A DNA stretch of 64,000 nt from Dyadobacter sp. CY326 (GTDB lineage: Bacteria > Bacteroidota > Bacteroidia > Cytophagales > Spirosomataceae): assembly GCF_021390515.1 (NCBI RefSeq), contig NZ_JAJUXI010000013.1, positions 62,001-126,000 of the forward strand. The letters are read 5' to 3'. A program made the position numbers and the translations under genes. The notes under the pieces were generated by a model. That model ran no database searches. It was not told the origin of the DNA and saw only the letters and a list, made by a program, of their open reading frames with translations. Positions 55,571-64,000 of this stretch are shown in pieces. Numbering within the stretch: position 1 is the stretch's first letter; each line of letters opens with the position of its first letter.

Positions 55571-56317
55571 TTGGCAAAGCGCATTCTTATACCGATACTC
55601 TCTCTTTTCAGAACCGGAAGTGCTGAGGATAAAAAATTTAAAGAATCCATTGCGCATGTAATCGGCGACAGGCCTTCTAATTTGGGCGTTTACCAACTCG
55701 CTTTCCGTCACACTTCTGCCTCCAGAGAAACCGCTATCAAAGGTTTTCGCGAGTCCAATGAGCGATTGGAATATTTAGGCGATGCAGTTTTGGGGATGGT
55801 CGTTGCTGAGTTTCTTTTTACCAAATATCCTTACAAAGACGAAGGTTTTCTTACCGAGATCCGCTCCCGGATCGTAAACCGCGAGTCGCTGAATCAAATT
55901 TCCCGTAAACTAGGCCTCGATCGTTTGATCGAATATGATGGCAACCGTCGCGGCATGTCTCCACGCTCGTCCATGTATGGCGATGCGCTTGAAGCATTTG
56001 TAGGGGCGATTTATTTAGACAAAGGCTTTCGTTTCACGCGAACATTCATCATTAGCAAGCTCATTACGCATTATGATCTGGATAACATTATTCAGAACAA
56101 TGCCAATTTTAAAAGCCTTATCATCGAATGGGCACAGCGGGAAGGCAAGGAAATCCGTTTTGAGATTCTTGAAGAACGCGGCACCCGCCATCACCGCGAA
56201 TTTATTTCCCAAATTTTGGTAAACGACGAGCCATTCGCGCAAGGCAATGGTTTTACCAAGAAAAAAGCCGAGCAGTCAGCCTCCGAGCAGGCCTGCGCAT
56301 TGCTTGACCTTCGCTAG
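55571..56317 (+). CDS. rnc: Ribonuclease III
   Basis: 248 residues with a TTG start at 55571, 13 bases after fabF. The RNase III signature NERLEYLGDAVLGMVVAEFLF is at about 53-73, with catalytic acidic residues there and in DALEAFVGAIYLDKGF. The C-terminal 75 residues form a double-stranded RNA-binding domain ending in KKKAEQSASEQACALLD. It cuts double-stranded RNA in rRNA maturation. The N-terminus is about 20 residues longer than in E. coli. Confidence 0.95.
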   Translation: MAKRILIPILSLFRTGSAEDKKFKESIAHVIGDRPSNLGVYQLAFRHTSASRETAIKGFRESNERLEYLGDAVLGMVVAEFLFTKYPYKDEGFLTEIRSRIVNRESLNQISRKLGLDRLIEYDGNRRGMSPRSSMYGDALEAFVGAIYLDKGFRFTRTFIISKLITHYDLDNIIQNNANFKSLIIEWAQREGKEIRFEILEERGTRHHREFISQILVNDEPFAQGNGFTKKKAEQSASEQACALLDLR

Positions 56318-56547
56318 TCTATTTCTGCTTTTCGTTTTCTGCAAACCCTGATTCCGGGTAATGTTACATTTTGTCTTGTTTTTGCGCATTGATAAGCCTT
56401 TATGTCAGGTGCAAATTAACTATTTTTATGTAAATCGGACATTATGTCTTGTTCTTTTCCGTTTTTGCATCTCGGAATGAGAATTGATATTTACCTCACA
56501 TACCACGACGGTAAAAATTAGAAACAGACAATTAAAAACATAAAACC

Positions 56548-56979
56548 ATGAGCACGTTAGTAAAAAACCACTTCGCAAATCCATCTTACGTAAACGGATT
56601 TTTTGGTAAAGACCTCTTTAACGAACTTGCAAATCCAGCATTTGCGGGAAGCGTTCCAGCCGTTAATGTTGTTGAAAACAAAGAAGGTTTTAGAATTGAA
56701 GTTGCTGCTCCGGGCTTGCAGAAATCCGATTTTAAACTGAATCTTGAAAAAAATCAGTTGACGATTTCAGCACAAAAAGAGCAGAAAGAAGAAAACGCCA
56801 ACGAAAAATATACGCGCAGGGAATTTAAATACGCATCTTTCCAGCGCACATTCACATTGCCTAATTCAGTTGATGGCGACAAAATCGAAGCTAATTATGC
56901 TGACGGAGTTTTGAGCATCGCATTGCCAAAACGTGAAGAAGCGAAAGAAAAACCTGCTCGCACCATTGACATTGCTTAA
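56548..56979 (+). CDS. Small heat shock protein, Hsp20 family
   Basis: 143 residues. The alpha-crystallin domain runs from about 40 to 130: VNVVENKEGFRIEVAAPGLQKSDFKLNLEKNQLTI, YTRREFKYASFQRTFTLP and the ADGVLSIALPK motif. There is no C-terminal IxI motif of the usual form, but KPARTIDIA ends in IDI, which can serve. It holds unfolding proteins during stress. It has its own terminator and is flanked by 230 bases upstream with a possible TTTG/TATTTACC promoter. Confidence 0.95.
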   Translation: MSTLVKNHFANPSYVNGFFGKDLFNELANPAFAGSVPAVNVVENKEGFRIEVAAPGLQKSDFKLNLEKNQLTISAQKEQKEENANEKYTRREFKYASFQRTFTLPNSVDGDKIEANYADGVLSIALPKREEAKEKPARTIDIA

Positions 56980-56999
56980 TCTAAGCAAATGATTTGAAG

Positions 57000-57031
57000 A
57001 GGCGTTATTATTTCATAATAGCGCCTTTTTT
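57000..57031 (+). terminator. Rho-independent terminator after hsp20
   Basis: AGGCGTTATTA (57000-57010) pairs with TAATAGCGCCT (57016-57026) with one G-T pair, five-base loop TTTCA, followed by TTTTT. It lies 20 bases after the hsp20 stop. Confidence 0.88.
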
Positions 57032-57197
57032 GTGAACAAAGAATGGAATAAATTGTTACTTGGATTGGCAGGGTATTTTAGTAGTTGAAGAATAGAATAT
57101 CTGTGTTAAATTATGTTAAATGAGGCTTCTGCGGCAATAGTTTAGTAATGGCTTTGCGTTATTTATTTACAAAAATATAACCCCAACAAATTTTTAT

Positions 57198-58730
57198 ATG
57201 AAAACAAATTGGAAAGGTTTAGTGTTGGTTGGGTTGATTTCGAGTGCATCAACTCTTGCCGGCTTTAAGCTACTCGGTGATAACGATGGAAAGGACGTAA
57301 TTTTGAAAGAGGCTCCTGCTGAATCAATTACGCGTTTTACATCAACTGGCACTCCGGTGGGCGCACCTGGTGACTTCGTTTACGCAGCCGAAGCGACAAC
57401 GCCAACGGTTGTCCATATTAAATCGACAATGACACGCCAGGCATCTCGCGGACAACAGCAGATTCCTGATATTTTCAGAGATTTCTTTGGTGACGAGTTT
57501 GAAGGCGGGGGCCGCGGTCCTCAGTCGCAGGAAGCATCCGGTTCGGGAGTAATTATTTCGGCCGATGGTTATATCGTGACCAACAACCACGTTGTGGAAG
57601 GTGCTCAGGAACTGGAAGTTACGCTGCATAACAAGAGCAAGTTCAGAGCCAAAGTGATTGGAACGGACCCGTCTACGGACATTGCGGTTATTAAAGTTGA
57701 AGCAAAAGATTTGCCTGCTGTAACATTGGGTAATTCCGACGCGGTAAAAGTAGGCGAGTGGGTTGTAGCGGTTGGTAACCCTTTCAATCTTGAATCTACG
57801 GTGACGGCTGGTATTATCAGTGCAAAAGGTCGCGGATTGGGAATCATTGGCCAGTCGAGACGTGGTGGAGGTGTAACGCCTACATCAGCAGCCTCAGTGG
57901 ATTCTCCACTTGAATCATTTATTCAGACAGATGCAGTTGTAAACCCTGGAAACAGCGGTGGCGCATTGGTTAACCTAAAAGGTGAATTGATCGGCATTAA
58001 CACTGCCATTGCGAGCCCGACGGGAAGTTTTGCAGGTTATGCATTCGCAGTTCCTTCAAGCATTGTTAAGAAGGTTTCAAGTGACTTGATTAAATTTGGT
58101 AATGTGCAACGTGGTTATCTGGGAATTGCCCTGGATGATTTGGACAGCAGAAAAGCCGAAGAATATGGTGTGAAAGTAAATGACGGCGTTTACGTTCGTG
58201 AGTTTACAGAAAACAGCGCTGCGAAAGCCGGCGGTGTTGCCAAAGGTGACGTGATTGTAAAAGTGGACGGTGTGAACATTCACTCTATTCCAGAATTGCA
58301 ACAATCAATCGGCTTGCACAAGCCTGGCGATAAAGTAAACTTGACTGTAAACCGTGACGGAAAAGAAAAAGAACTGGATATCACATTGCGTAACCGCACA
58401 GGTGGTTCCGATATTCTGAAACGTGACGAGTCAGCTTCCATCATGAATGCGTTGGGAGCGCAGTTTGGCAACCTGACAGATCAAGAAAAACAACGTCTAT
58501 CTCGTTACAAGCTGGATGGCGGTGTGAAAGTTGTATCAATTGACGGCGGGAAATTTGCCCGTTCGCAGGTTGAAGAAGGTTTTATCATTACCAAAGTTAA
58601 TGGTAAGCCTGTGCGTACGGTGAAAGAATTCCAAGCTGCGATTGCTGGCAAGGAAGAATCAATGGTGCAGTTTGAAGGTCTTTACCCAGACGCGCCATAT
58701 GACGTTTATTCATTCGGATTCCGCTTGTAA
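57198..58730 (+). CDS. Do/HtrA-family serine protease
   Basis: 510 residues. An N-terminal signal or anchor segment (about 5-25) is followed by a trypsin-like domain with the triad His in TNNHVVE (about 130), Asp in STDIAVIKV (about 160) and Ser in NPGNSGGALVN (about 252). Two PDZ domains follow (about 300-390, and a shorter divergent one at 430-500). HtrA proteins degrade or refold damaged envelope proteins. The loop between protease strands contains a Gly-rich GQSRRGGGVTPTS insertion. A strong bidirectional terminator follows. Confidence 0.95.
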   Translation: MKTNWKGLVLVGLISSASTLAGFKLLGDNDGKDVILKEAPAESITRFTSTGTPVGAPGDFVYAAEATTPTVVHIKSTMTRQASRGQQQIPDIFRDFFGDEFEGGGRGPQSQEASGSGVIISADGYIVTNNHVVEGAQELEVTLHNKSKFRAKVIGTDPSTDIAVIKVEAKDLPAVTLGNSDAVKVGEWVVAVGNPFNLESTVTAGIISAKGRGLGIIGQSRRGGGVTPTSAASVDSPLESFIQTDAVVNPGNSGGALVNLKGELIGINTAIASPTGSFAGYAFAVPSSIVKKVSSDLIKFGNVQRGYLGIALDDLDSRKAEEYGVKVNDGVYVREFTENSAAKAGGVAKGDVIVKVDGVNIHSIPELQQSIGLHKPGDKVNLTVNRDGKEKELDITLRNRTGGSDILKRDESASIMNALGAQFGNLTDQEKQRLSRYKLDGGVKVVSIDGGKFARSQVEEGFIITKVNGKPVRTVKEFQAAIAGKEESMVQFEGLYPDAPYDVYSFGFRL

Positions 58731-58748
58731 TATATATAGGTTCAAAAA

Positions 58749-58793
58749 AGAAACCGGCTGTTACGTTTATCGTAGCAGCCGGTTTTCTTTTTG
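58749..58793. terminator. Bidirectional terminator between the HtrA gene and rluB
   Basis: A stem of about 15 pairs (58751-58765 with 58771-58785, one G-T pair) has the loop TTTAT. A T-rich run follows on the plus side and an A-rich run precedes it, so it works in both directions. It serves both convergent genes. Confidence 0.85.
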
Positions 58794-58810
58794 TATTTTA
58801 TTCAAAAATC

Positions 58811-60460
58811 TTAAAGCATAAATTTCAGCTTTACAACCTCTTTCTCACTCAAAAACCTCCATTTTCCACGCGGAAGGTCTTTTTTGTTTAATCCTGCGAA
58901 CACGGTGCGGTCTAGCTTTTGCACTTCATAACCTAAGTGTTCGAACATGCGGCGTACAATGCGGTTGCGACCGCTGTGGATTTCAAGCCCGATCACCATT
59001 GCGTCAGGCGTAACAATACCCACTTCGTCGGGCCGGATAAATCCGTCTTCCAGTTCAAGTCCGTGTTGCAGCTTTTCAAAATCTTCGGTTGTAATTGGCT
59101 TATCCAGTTCTGCCTGATAGATTTTTTTGATTCCGCCCGATGGGTGCGTCAACTTTTCAGCAAGCTCGCCATCGTTGGTCAAAAGCAACAAACCCGTTGT
59201 ATTCCTATCCAGACGGCCAACCGGATAAACGCGCTCCGCGCATGCACCCTGAATCAGGTCAAGCACCGTTTTACGCTCTTCCGGATCGTCGGTTGTTGTA
59301 ATGTAATCCTTTGGTTTATTGATTAATATATAAACCATCTTTTCCGGGTTCAATGCTTTCTTGCCGTATTTTACAACGTCAGTTGGCAGCACTTTGTAAC
59401 CCATTTCAGTGATCGTTTTTCCGTTGACAGAAATTTGTCCCGAAGAAATCAAATCATCTGCCTCACGACGCGAGCATATGCCGGCATTCGCAATATATCT
59501 GTTCAATCGAATGAGCGGAGATTCTGCTTTTTCCTTGCGTTTCGGCGCCGCTTTCTTCTCGTAACTCGACAGATTATAGCGCGGAGCACTTTCAAAACGA
59601 CCAACCCTTCTGTCCAATCCGCTGCGATCTACTGCCTCGTGATTTTCATTGTTGGATTGTTTTTGGAAGTCATCCCGTTCTACACGCTCCGATTCATCTT
59701 TTTTTTTAAATTCTGGTCGGCCATCTCTGCTGCCGCGGTCGAATGAACGCTCGCCAGATGGTCTTGAATCACGGCGCTCGCCTTCTCGTGCAGGCCTATC
59801 CGTGCGTGGTTTGAATTCTCTGTTGCCAGCGGGTCTTTCGCCTTCTCGCGCAGGTCTGTCAAAACGGGGCTTGAATTCCCGGTCACCAGCGGATCTTTCT
59901 CGTTGTCCCGATTCTTCTCTTGAACGGAACGGACGAGAATCGCCTGTTGAAGCAGGTCTGTCTGAGCTTCTTTTTTCAAAACGTGGTTTTTCGCCTTCAA
60001 AACGGGGGCGGTCAGCGTCGAAACGTGGTCTGTCTGAATGTCCTCTGAAACCGTCCTTTTGTCCAAATTCCCTTTTGTCGCCTGCGCCTCTGAACTCACC
60101 GTCTCTTTTTGGGAATCGCGGTCTGTCAGAAGCAGGTCTGTCGGAGCCTGATTTGAATGAAGGTTTGTCGAAACGCGGCTTATCGAATCTCGGCTTATCA
60201 AATCGCTGGCCTTCGCTAGCGCCTTTTTCGTGGTCGAAACTTGGACGAGCTTTTTGTCCTCCATTGTCAGTATTGCCACTGGCAACGCGCAAACTTGATT
60301 TTTTAATGCTTGGTTTGCTGAAGCGGCTTTCAGCTTCTGGGCGGGCCTTTTTAAACGGATGACCTGCGCCGTCGCTGGATTTGCGGAAAGTTTTTTGTCC
60401 GCCGGTCGAAGGTTGCGACGCTTTTGGCGCCTTCGACGGTGTTGATGTTCTTTTTCTCAT
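58811..60460 (-). CDS. rluB: 23S rRNA pseudouridine synthase with long disordered N-terminus
   Basis: 549 residues. The last 230 are a normal RsuA/RluB enzyme: S4 domain (LIRLNRYIANAGICSRREADDLISSGQISVNG, about 320-350) and catalytic Asp in VGRLDRNTTGLLLLTNDG (about 418), ending in GRNRIVRRMFEHLGYEV. The first 310 residues are low-complexity, rich in Arg, Asp, Glu, Phe, Pro and Gly, with repeats such as FDKPRFDKPRFDKPSF and DRPAREGER. This is much longer than the E. coli protein (about 290). Extended, charged N-termini occur in Bacteroidota homologues. The symbol reflects the subfamily, which could be RluB, E or F. Confidence 0.85.
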   Translation of the reverse strand: MRKRTSTPSKAPKASQPSTGGQKTFRKSSDGAGHPFKKARPEAESRFSKPSIKKSSLRVASGNTDNGGQKARPSFDHEKGASEGQRFDKPRFDKPRFDKPSFKSGSDRPASDRPRFPKRDGEFRGAGDKREFGQKDGFRGHSDRPRFDADRPRFEGEKPRFEKRSSDRPASTGDSRPFRSREESGQRERSAGDREFKPRFDRPAREGERPAGNREFKPRTDRPAREGERRDSRPSGERSFDRGSRDGRPEFKKKDESERVERDDFQKQSNNENHEAVDRSGLDRRVGRFESAPRYNLSSYEKKAAPKRKEKAESPLIRLNRYIANAGICSRREADDLISSGQISVNGKTITEMGYKVLPTDVVKYGKKALNPEKMVYILINKPKDYITTTDDPEERKTVLDLIQGACAERVYPVGRLDRNTTGLLLLTNDGELAEKLTHPSGGIKKIYQAELDKPITTEDFEKLQHGLELEDGFIRPDEVGIVTPDAMVIGLEIHSGRNRIVRRMFEHLGYEVQKLDRTVFAGLNKKDLPRGKWRFLSEKEVVKLKFML

Positions 60461-60611
60461 TAGGAATGCAGTATCACTACTGGAATTTTGTTCCTCTTAC
60501 TATTTGCCGTGTCTTGAAAGTGATTCAGGGCATTATTTGAAGATTGCCACTAAAACCAACTTATCAACGTATCTGATGATCAGAGTACTAAGTATTTTAA
60601 TTATAAGTTGA

Positions 60612-60619
60612 CAAAGATA
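60612..60619 (-). promoter_or_regulatory. Probable -7 box for rluB
   Basis: On the minus strand it reads TATCTTTG, an exact TAnnTTTG match, about 150 bases before the rluB ATG. No clear -33 partner is seen. It would give a long leader. Confidence 0.35.
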
Positions 60620-60691
60620 CGGTAAATTTCCATGTAAATTTTTTCCGGCCTCTTTATGTCAATTTGCGTAACCGGTCGTTTATTAATACTA

Positions 60692-60724
60692 TTGAGAAAA
60701 TGCATGTTTTTAATGTTTTCTCAA
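60692..60724 (+). promoter_or_regulatory. Leader stem-loop before acetoacetyl-CoA synthetase
   Basis: TTGAGAAAA (60692-60700) and TTTTCTCAA (60716-60724) form a perfect 9-base stem with a 15-base loop. It lies 31 bases before the chosen ATG. It could control translation or mark an attenuator; it lacks a following T-run. Confidence 0.45.
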
Positions 60725-60754
60725 CACCTAACCTTCACCTATAATGATTTGAAT

Positions 60755-62704
60755 ATGTCTACTGACGTGCAGACGCAGCCTTTGTGGAAACCCGGACGGG
60801 CGCTTTTGGAACAGTCCAATCTGAAAAAATACATGGATTGGCTCTTCGTAAAAAAAGGTCTTTATTTCAGGTCTTACCATGACCTTTGGGACTGGTCAGT
60901 AACGGATCTGGAAGATTTTTGGGAAAGTTTGTGGCTGTATTTCAATATCAAATCACACGATCTTTATCTTGAAGTGCTTCAAAGACCGCAAAGCGGAATG
61001 ATCGGGACGAAGTGGTTTACACGATCTAAGCTGAATTACGCAGAGCATATTTTCAGAAATAAAACAAGGGATCGTCCCGCGATTATTTTCCAATCAGAAA
61101 AGTCAGAATTAGAGGAAATTTCCTGGGACACACTTGAAACGGAAGTTGCGGCTGTTGCGGCTTGGTTGAAGCAAAGGGGCGTGCGGCCGGGCGATCGAGT
61201 GGCTGCGATTTTGCCAAATATTCCACAGGCTGTTGTCGCGTTTTTGGCAACGAATGCGGTTGGAGCGGTGTGGTCTTCGTGTTCTCCTGATTTTGGGAAA
61301 ACAGGCATTACGGATCGTTTTTCGCAGATTGAGCCCAAAGTCCTTTTCATTGCTGACGGTTACACTTACAACGGCAAAACGTACGACATTACAGCATTTG
61401 CACAGGAGCTTTCTTTCTCCTTGCCAAGTGTAAAAGACACCGTTTTGATCAGCAATATCAATGCCGAAAACCGTCCAGAACGGCTTACTTCCTGGGAAGA
61501 TATTTTGCATTTGAGGAACTTCGGACTTGATTTTGAGCCTGTTTCGTTTGATCATCCGATCTGGATCCTTTATTCGTCCGGCACCACGGCACAGCCCAAA
61601 GCCATTACGCACAGCGTGGGCGGCTGTTTGATCGAACATTATAAAGCGCTGATTTTACATCAAAACGTCAAACCCGGCGACCGTTATTTTTGGTATTCTA
61701 CAACGGGTTGGATGATGTGGAATTACGCATTAGGTTCAATGCTCTGCGGCGCAACGCTTGTTTTGTATGACGGAGCGCCCGCTTTTCCGTCATCACAAGT
61801 GCTGTGGACATTGGCAGAAAAAGCAAAAATTACGCATTTCGGAAGTGGAGCAGCGTTTTTTATTGCTTCAATGAAAGCTGGCGTAAGCATTACTTCCGGA
61901 AATCTGGGATCTCTCGAAACAATTGGTTCCACGGGCTCGCCCTTGCCGCCCGAAGCCTATGAATGGATTTACAAGCATGTGAAAAAGGACGTTTGGTTGA
62001 TCTCATTAAGTGGCGGAACGGACGTTTGCAGCGCATTTGTCGGAGGCTGCCCGATCTTGCCTGTTTATCCAGGCGAAATCCAATGTCGCATGCTCGGCTG
62101 CCGGATCGAAGCTTATAATGAAGGCGGAAAGCGCTTGATCAACGAGCTGGGTGAAATGGTGATCACGCAGCCCATGCCGTCGATGCCAATTTACTTTTGG
62201 AATGATCACGACCACGAAAGATATCTGAGCAGTTATTATGACATGTTCCCAAATGTCTGGCGTCATGGCGATTGGATTAAGGTCACGGACCGAAATTCCG
62301 TCGTAATTTACGGTCGCTCGGATGCAACATTGAATCGCGGCGGCGTGCGGATAGGAACAGCTGAAATTTATCGAGCGGTGGAAAGCATTCCGGATGTGAA
62401 GGACAGCCTCGCAGTTTATCTTGAAAAAGAAAATGGCGAGGGGACGATCTCGCTCTTTGTTGTTTTGGCCAAAGACAAGACGCTGACCGATTCGCTTAAA
62501 GCTCAAATTAAAGACGTGCTGCGCAATGAATACAGCCCACGGCACGTCCCGGACACCATTGAGCAGGTTAACGACATTCCCTACACGATAAACGGGAAAA
62601 AAATGGAGGCGCCAATGAAGCGGATTTTGATGGGGCAAGATCCCGCAAAGTGCATTAACCTTGAAACGATGCGCAATCCGGAATCTCTTAAAGCCTTTGT
62701 TTAG
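60755..62704 (+). CDS. Acetoacetyl-CoA synthetase
   Basis: 649 residues from the ATG at 60755 (MSTDVQTQPLWKPGRALL...); an upstream in-frame start at 60656 adds 33 residues that read through a leader hairpin and is unlikely. The ANL-type ligase motifs are YSSGTTAQPKAITHS (about 305-319), STTGWMMWNY and YGRSDATLNRGGVRIGTAEIY (about 535), with the C-terminal Lys in NGKKMEAPMKR. The Trp-rich WMMWNYALG and WKPGRALLEQSNLKKYMDWL start place it with acetoacetate-CoA ligases rather than acetyl-CoA synthetase. It activates acetoacetate, for ketone or Leu breakdown. Confidence 0.9.
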   Translation: MSTDVQTQPLWKPGRALLEQSNLKKYMDWLFVKKGLYFRSYHDLWDWSVTDLEDFWESLWLYFNIKSHDLYLEVLQRPQSGMIGTKWFTRSKLNYAEHIFRNKTRDRPAIIFQSEKSELEEISWDTLETEVAAVAAWLKQRGVRPGDRVAAILPNIPQAVVAFLATNAVGAVWSSCSPDFGKTGITDRFSQIEPKVLFIADGYTYNGKTYDITAFAQELSFSLPSVKDTVLISNINAENRPERLTSWEDILHLRNFGLDFEPVSFDHPIWILYSSGTTAQPKAITHSVGGCLIEHYKALILHQNVKPGDRYFWYSTTGWMMWNYALGSMLCGATLVLYDGAPAFPSSQVLWTLAEKAKITHFGSGAAFFIASMKAGVSITSGNLGSLETIGSTGSPLPPEAYEWIYKHVKKDVWLISLSGGTDVCSAFVGGCPILPVYPGEIQCRMLGCRIEAYNEGGKRLINELGEMVITQPMPSMPIYFWNDHDHERYLSSYYDMFPNVWRHGDWIKVTDRNSVVIYGRSDATLNRGGVRIGTAEIYRAVESIPDVKDSLAVYLEKENGEGTISLFVVLAKDKTLTDSLKAQIKDVLRNEYSPRHVPDTIEQVNDIPYTINGKKMEAPMKRILMGQDPAKCINLETMRNPESLKAFV

Positions 62705-62842
62705 TCCAAAAAAGTTAGACTAATATCTAATAAATCAACTTAGGCGCACTTGCTTTAAGCAACCAAAATCGCTTACTTCACGTTAGAGAAATGTGCCTGC
62801 TGCAACCGGCATTCATACAACGCATTCAAATATTTTATTGGC

Positions 62843-64000
62843 ATGGATCAACAAAAATCTCCCACTCCGATTCATAATTCCCGATCTGTGGTTCGCCTTC
62901 CCATCATTATAGCTATCACGCTGGCTGCCGGAGTGCTTCTTGGAAGCACTTTTTTTAGCGGAGGCCGCAAGCTTACAGACGTTGCAAAAGGCTATGCCAA
63001 GTATCGCGAAGTGTTGATGCTTGTTGAAAATAATTACGTCGATTCTGTTAATACAGAGGAACTTGTAGATTTTTCTATTTCCAAAATGCTGGAAAAGCTT
63101 GATCCGCATACAGCCTATTTCAATACTGAGGAAGCCACGGCCGCGCGCTCACAACTAGATTCGGGTTTTGATGGCATTGGTGTGGAATTCAACATATATA
63201 ATGACACTGTTTACGTGGTAACCCCGTTGAGCGGCGGCCCATCGGAGGCGGCAGGAATTCAGAGCGGCGACCGGATCATTTCAGTTAATAAAGAAAATCT
63301 TTCGGGCCCTGGCGTTACCAACGCTCAGGTTTACAAGCTTTTACGAGGAAAACGAGGCACTAAGGTCGATCTCGCGATTGAAAGGGTTGGATTGGATGAA
63401 AAAATGAACTTTGCCGTCGTTCGCGACCGCATTCCGACTTATTCGGTTGACGCGTCTTATATGGTGGATCAGGAAATCGGTTACATTAAAGTGAGCCGTT
63501 TTTCAGAAACCACTTATGACGAGTTTAAATCAGCATTGAAAAATCTGAAAGCCAACGGTTTGAAAAATTTGATTCTCGACTTACGCGGAAATCCGGGCGG
63601 ATATATGGAGCGCGCAACGAGCATGGCTGACGAATTTATTGCTGGCGACAAGCTTTTGGTTTACACAGAAGGCAAAGACAGCCGCTTCGATAGAAAAACA
63701 CGCTCCCATATTGACGGCTTGTTCGAACAAGGACCATTGATCGTGCTGGTGGACGAAGGCAGTGCGTCTGCCTCAGAGATTTTGGCGGGAGCATTGCAGG
63801 ACCATGACCGCGCATTGGTTGTAGGCCGAAGATCATACGGCAAAGGTTTGGTGCAAATGCCGATCAAATTGTCCGATGCATCGGAGCTTCGTTTGACCAT
63901 TTCGCGCTATTACACGCCAAGCGGCCGGAGCATTCAAAAGCCTTACGAACTTGGAAAAGGAGAAGATTATAGCCAGGATTTGTCGCATCGCTATGAAAGC
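62843..64000 (+). CDS. S41-family C-terminal processing peptidase, truncated by the window end
   Basis: 386 residues are visible and the frame continues past the window. An N-terminal membrane anchor (about 19-42) is followed by a helical region, a PDZ domain (about 105-170, with GIGVEFNIYNDTVYVVTPLSGGPSEAAGIQSGDRI) and the protease. The catalytic Ser is in DEGSASASEILAGA (about 309) and the Lys in RRSYGKGLVQ (about 334), the Ser-Lys dyad of CtpA/Prc. It should cut envelope proteins near their C-termini. It starts with the ATG at 62843, 138 bases after the synthetase. Confidence 0.93.
   Translation, partial: MDQQKSPTPIHNSRSVVRLPIIIAITLAAGVLLGSTFFSGGRKLTDVAKGYAKYREVLMLVENNYVDSVNTEELVDFSISKMLEKLDPHTAYFNTEEATAARSQLDSGFDGIGVEFNIYNDTVYVVTPLSGGPSEAAGIQSGDRIISVNKENLSGPGVTNAQVYKLLRGKRGTKVDLAIERVGLDEKMNFAVVRDRIPTYSVDASYMVDQEIGYIKVSRFSETTYDEFKSALKNLKANGLKNLILDLRGNPGGYMERATSMADEFIAGDKLLVYTEGKDSRFDRKTRSHIDGLFEQGPLIVLVDEGSASASEILAGALQDHDRALVVGRRSYGKGLVQMPIKLSDASELRLTISRYYTPSGRSIQKPYELGKGEDYSQDLSHRYES

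Noticed and set aside
59649-60362. 237-codon open frame on the plus strand opposite rluB
   Set aside because: It arises from the repetitive, biased codons of the rluB N-terminus on the other strand. Its Ser/Arg/Leu-rich composition has no family likeness.
60656-60754. Upstream start of acetoacetyl-CoA synthetase
   Set aside because: The extra 33 residues read through a perfect leader hairpin, and the family's usual beginning matches the ATG at 60755.
1-64000. CRISPR array, tRNA or rRNA gene, insertion sequence, prophage
   Set aside because: No regularly spaced direct repeats, cloverleaf-like gaps, transposase or phage genes were seen in any intergenic region.

Overview
The window is a compact, gene-dense stretch of chromosome from a Gram-negative member of the Bacteroidota, most likely a Cytophagales bacterium of the Dyadobacter type. 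The genus is an inference from overall protein flavour. The phylum rests on several signs: Bacteroidota-type promoters (TTG/TTTG, about 20 bases, TAnnTTTG), a near absence of Shine-Dalgarno sites, a TonB-dependent receptor with a carboxypeptidase-regulatory-like N-terminal domain, DUF5618 and DUF5672 proteins, a RemB/Wzi-like outer-membrane protein, and LPS genes (gmhA, kdsA).

Layout. 1-3.4 kb: a partial unknown gene and a small glycan cluster (multi-membrane GT-C-like protein, GT2 glycosyltransferase, DUF5672 protein). 3.5-12.5 kb: OmpA-like protein, tpiA, an exported retropepsin/PDZ protein, mnmD-gmhA, a NUDIX hydrolase and a large SWIM/SNF2 helicase. 12.5-20.4 kb (minus strand): small exported protein, RidA, RecQ, an exported helix-hairpin-helix/beta-barrel protein, nadC and a RemB/Wzi-like protein. 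20.5-28.9 kb: upp, a TonB receptor, a mannose-1-phosphate guanylyltransferase, recF, pdhA and tatC. 28.9-36 kb: an alpha-oxoamine-synthase-like enzyme overlapping a dipeptide epimerase, nadK, a CBS protein, two alpha/beta hydrolases and a soluble NDP-sugar 4,6-dehydratase. 36-41.4 kb: complex I membrane-arm genes nuoK-L-M-N without the rest of the operon. 41.4-53.8 kb: exonuclease, glpK, pbpC, M28 lipoprotein, cysS, DUF5618, PfkB kinase, GDPD, tag, GyrI-like protein and the kdsA-PAP2 pair. 54-64 kb: acpP-fabF-rnc, hsp20, an HtrA protease, a pseudouridine synthase with a very long disordered N-terminus, acetoacetyl-CoA synthetase and a truncated S41 (CtpA-type) protease.

Most genes are housekeeping: envelope and LPS building (gmhA, kdsA, pbpC, tatC, glycosyltransferases, dehydratase, ManC), central metabolism (tpiA, pdhA, glpK, nuo, nadC, nadK), DNA repair (recQ, recF, tag, exonuclease) and envelope proteostasis (HtrA, S41, Hsp20). 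I see no tRNA or rRNA gene, CRISPR array, insertion sequence, prophage or recognisable defence island. The more unusual items are a near-perfect 51-base palindrome between manC and recF, the detached nuoKLMN unit with its own promoter, seven convergent gene pairs whose stop codons lie 0-12 bases apart without a hairpin between them, an exported HhH/beta-barrel protein, a TonB receptor with a low-complexity insert, and a divergent PLP enzyme paired with a dipeptide epimerase.
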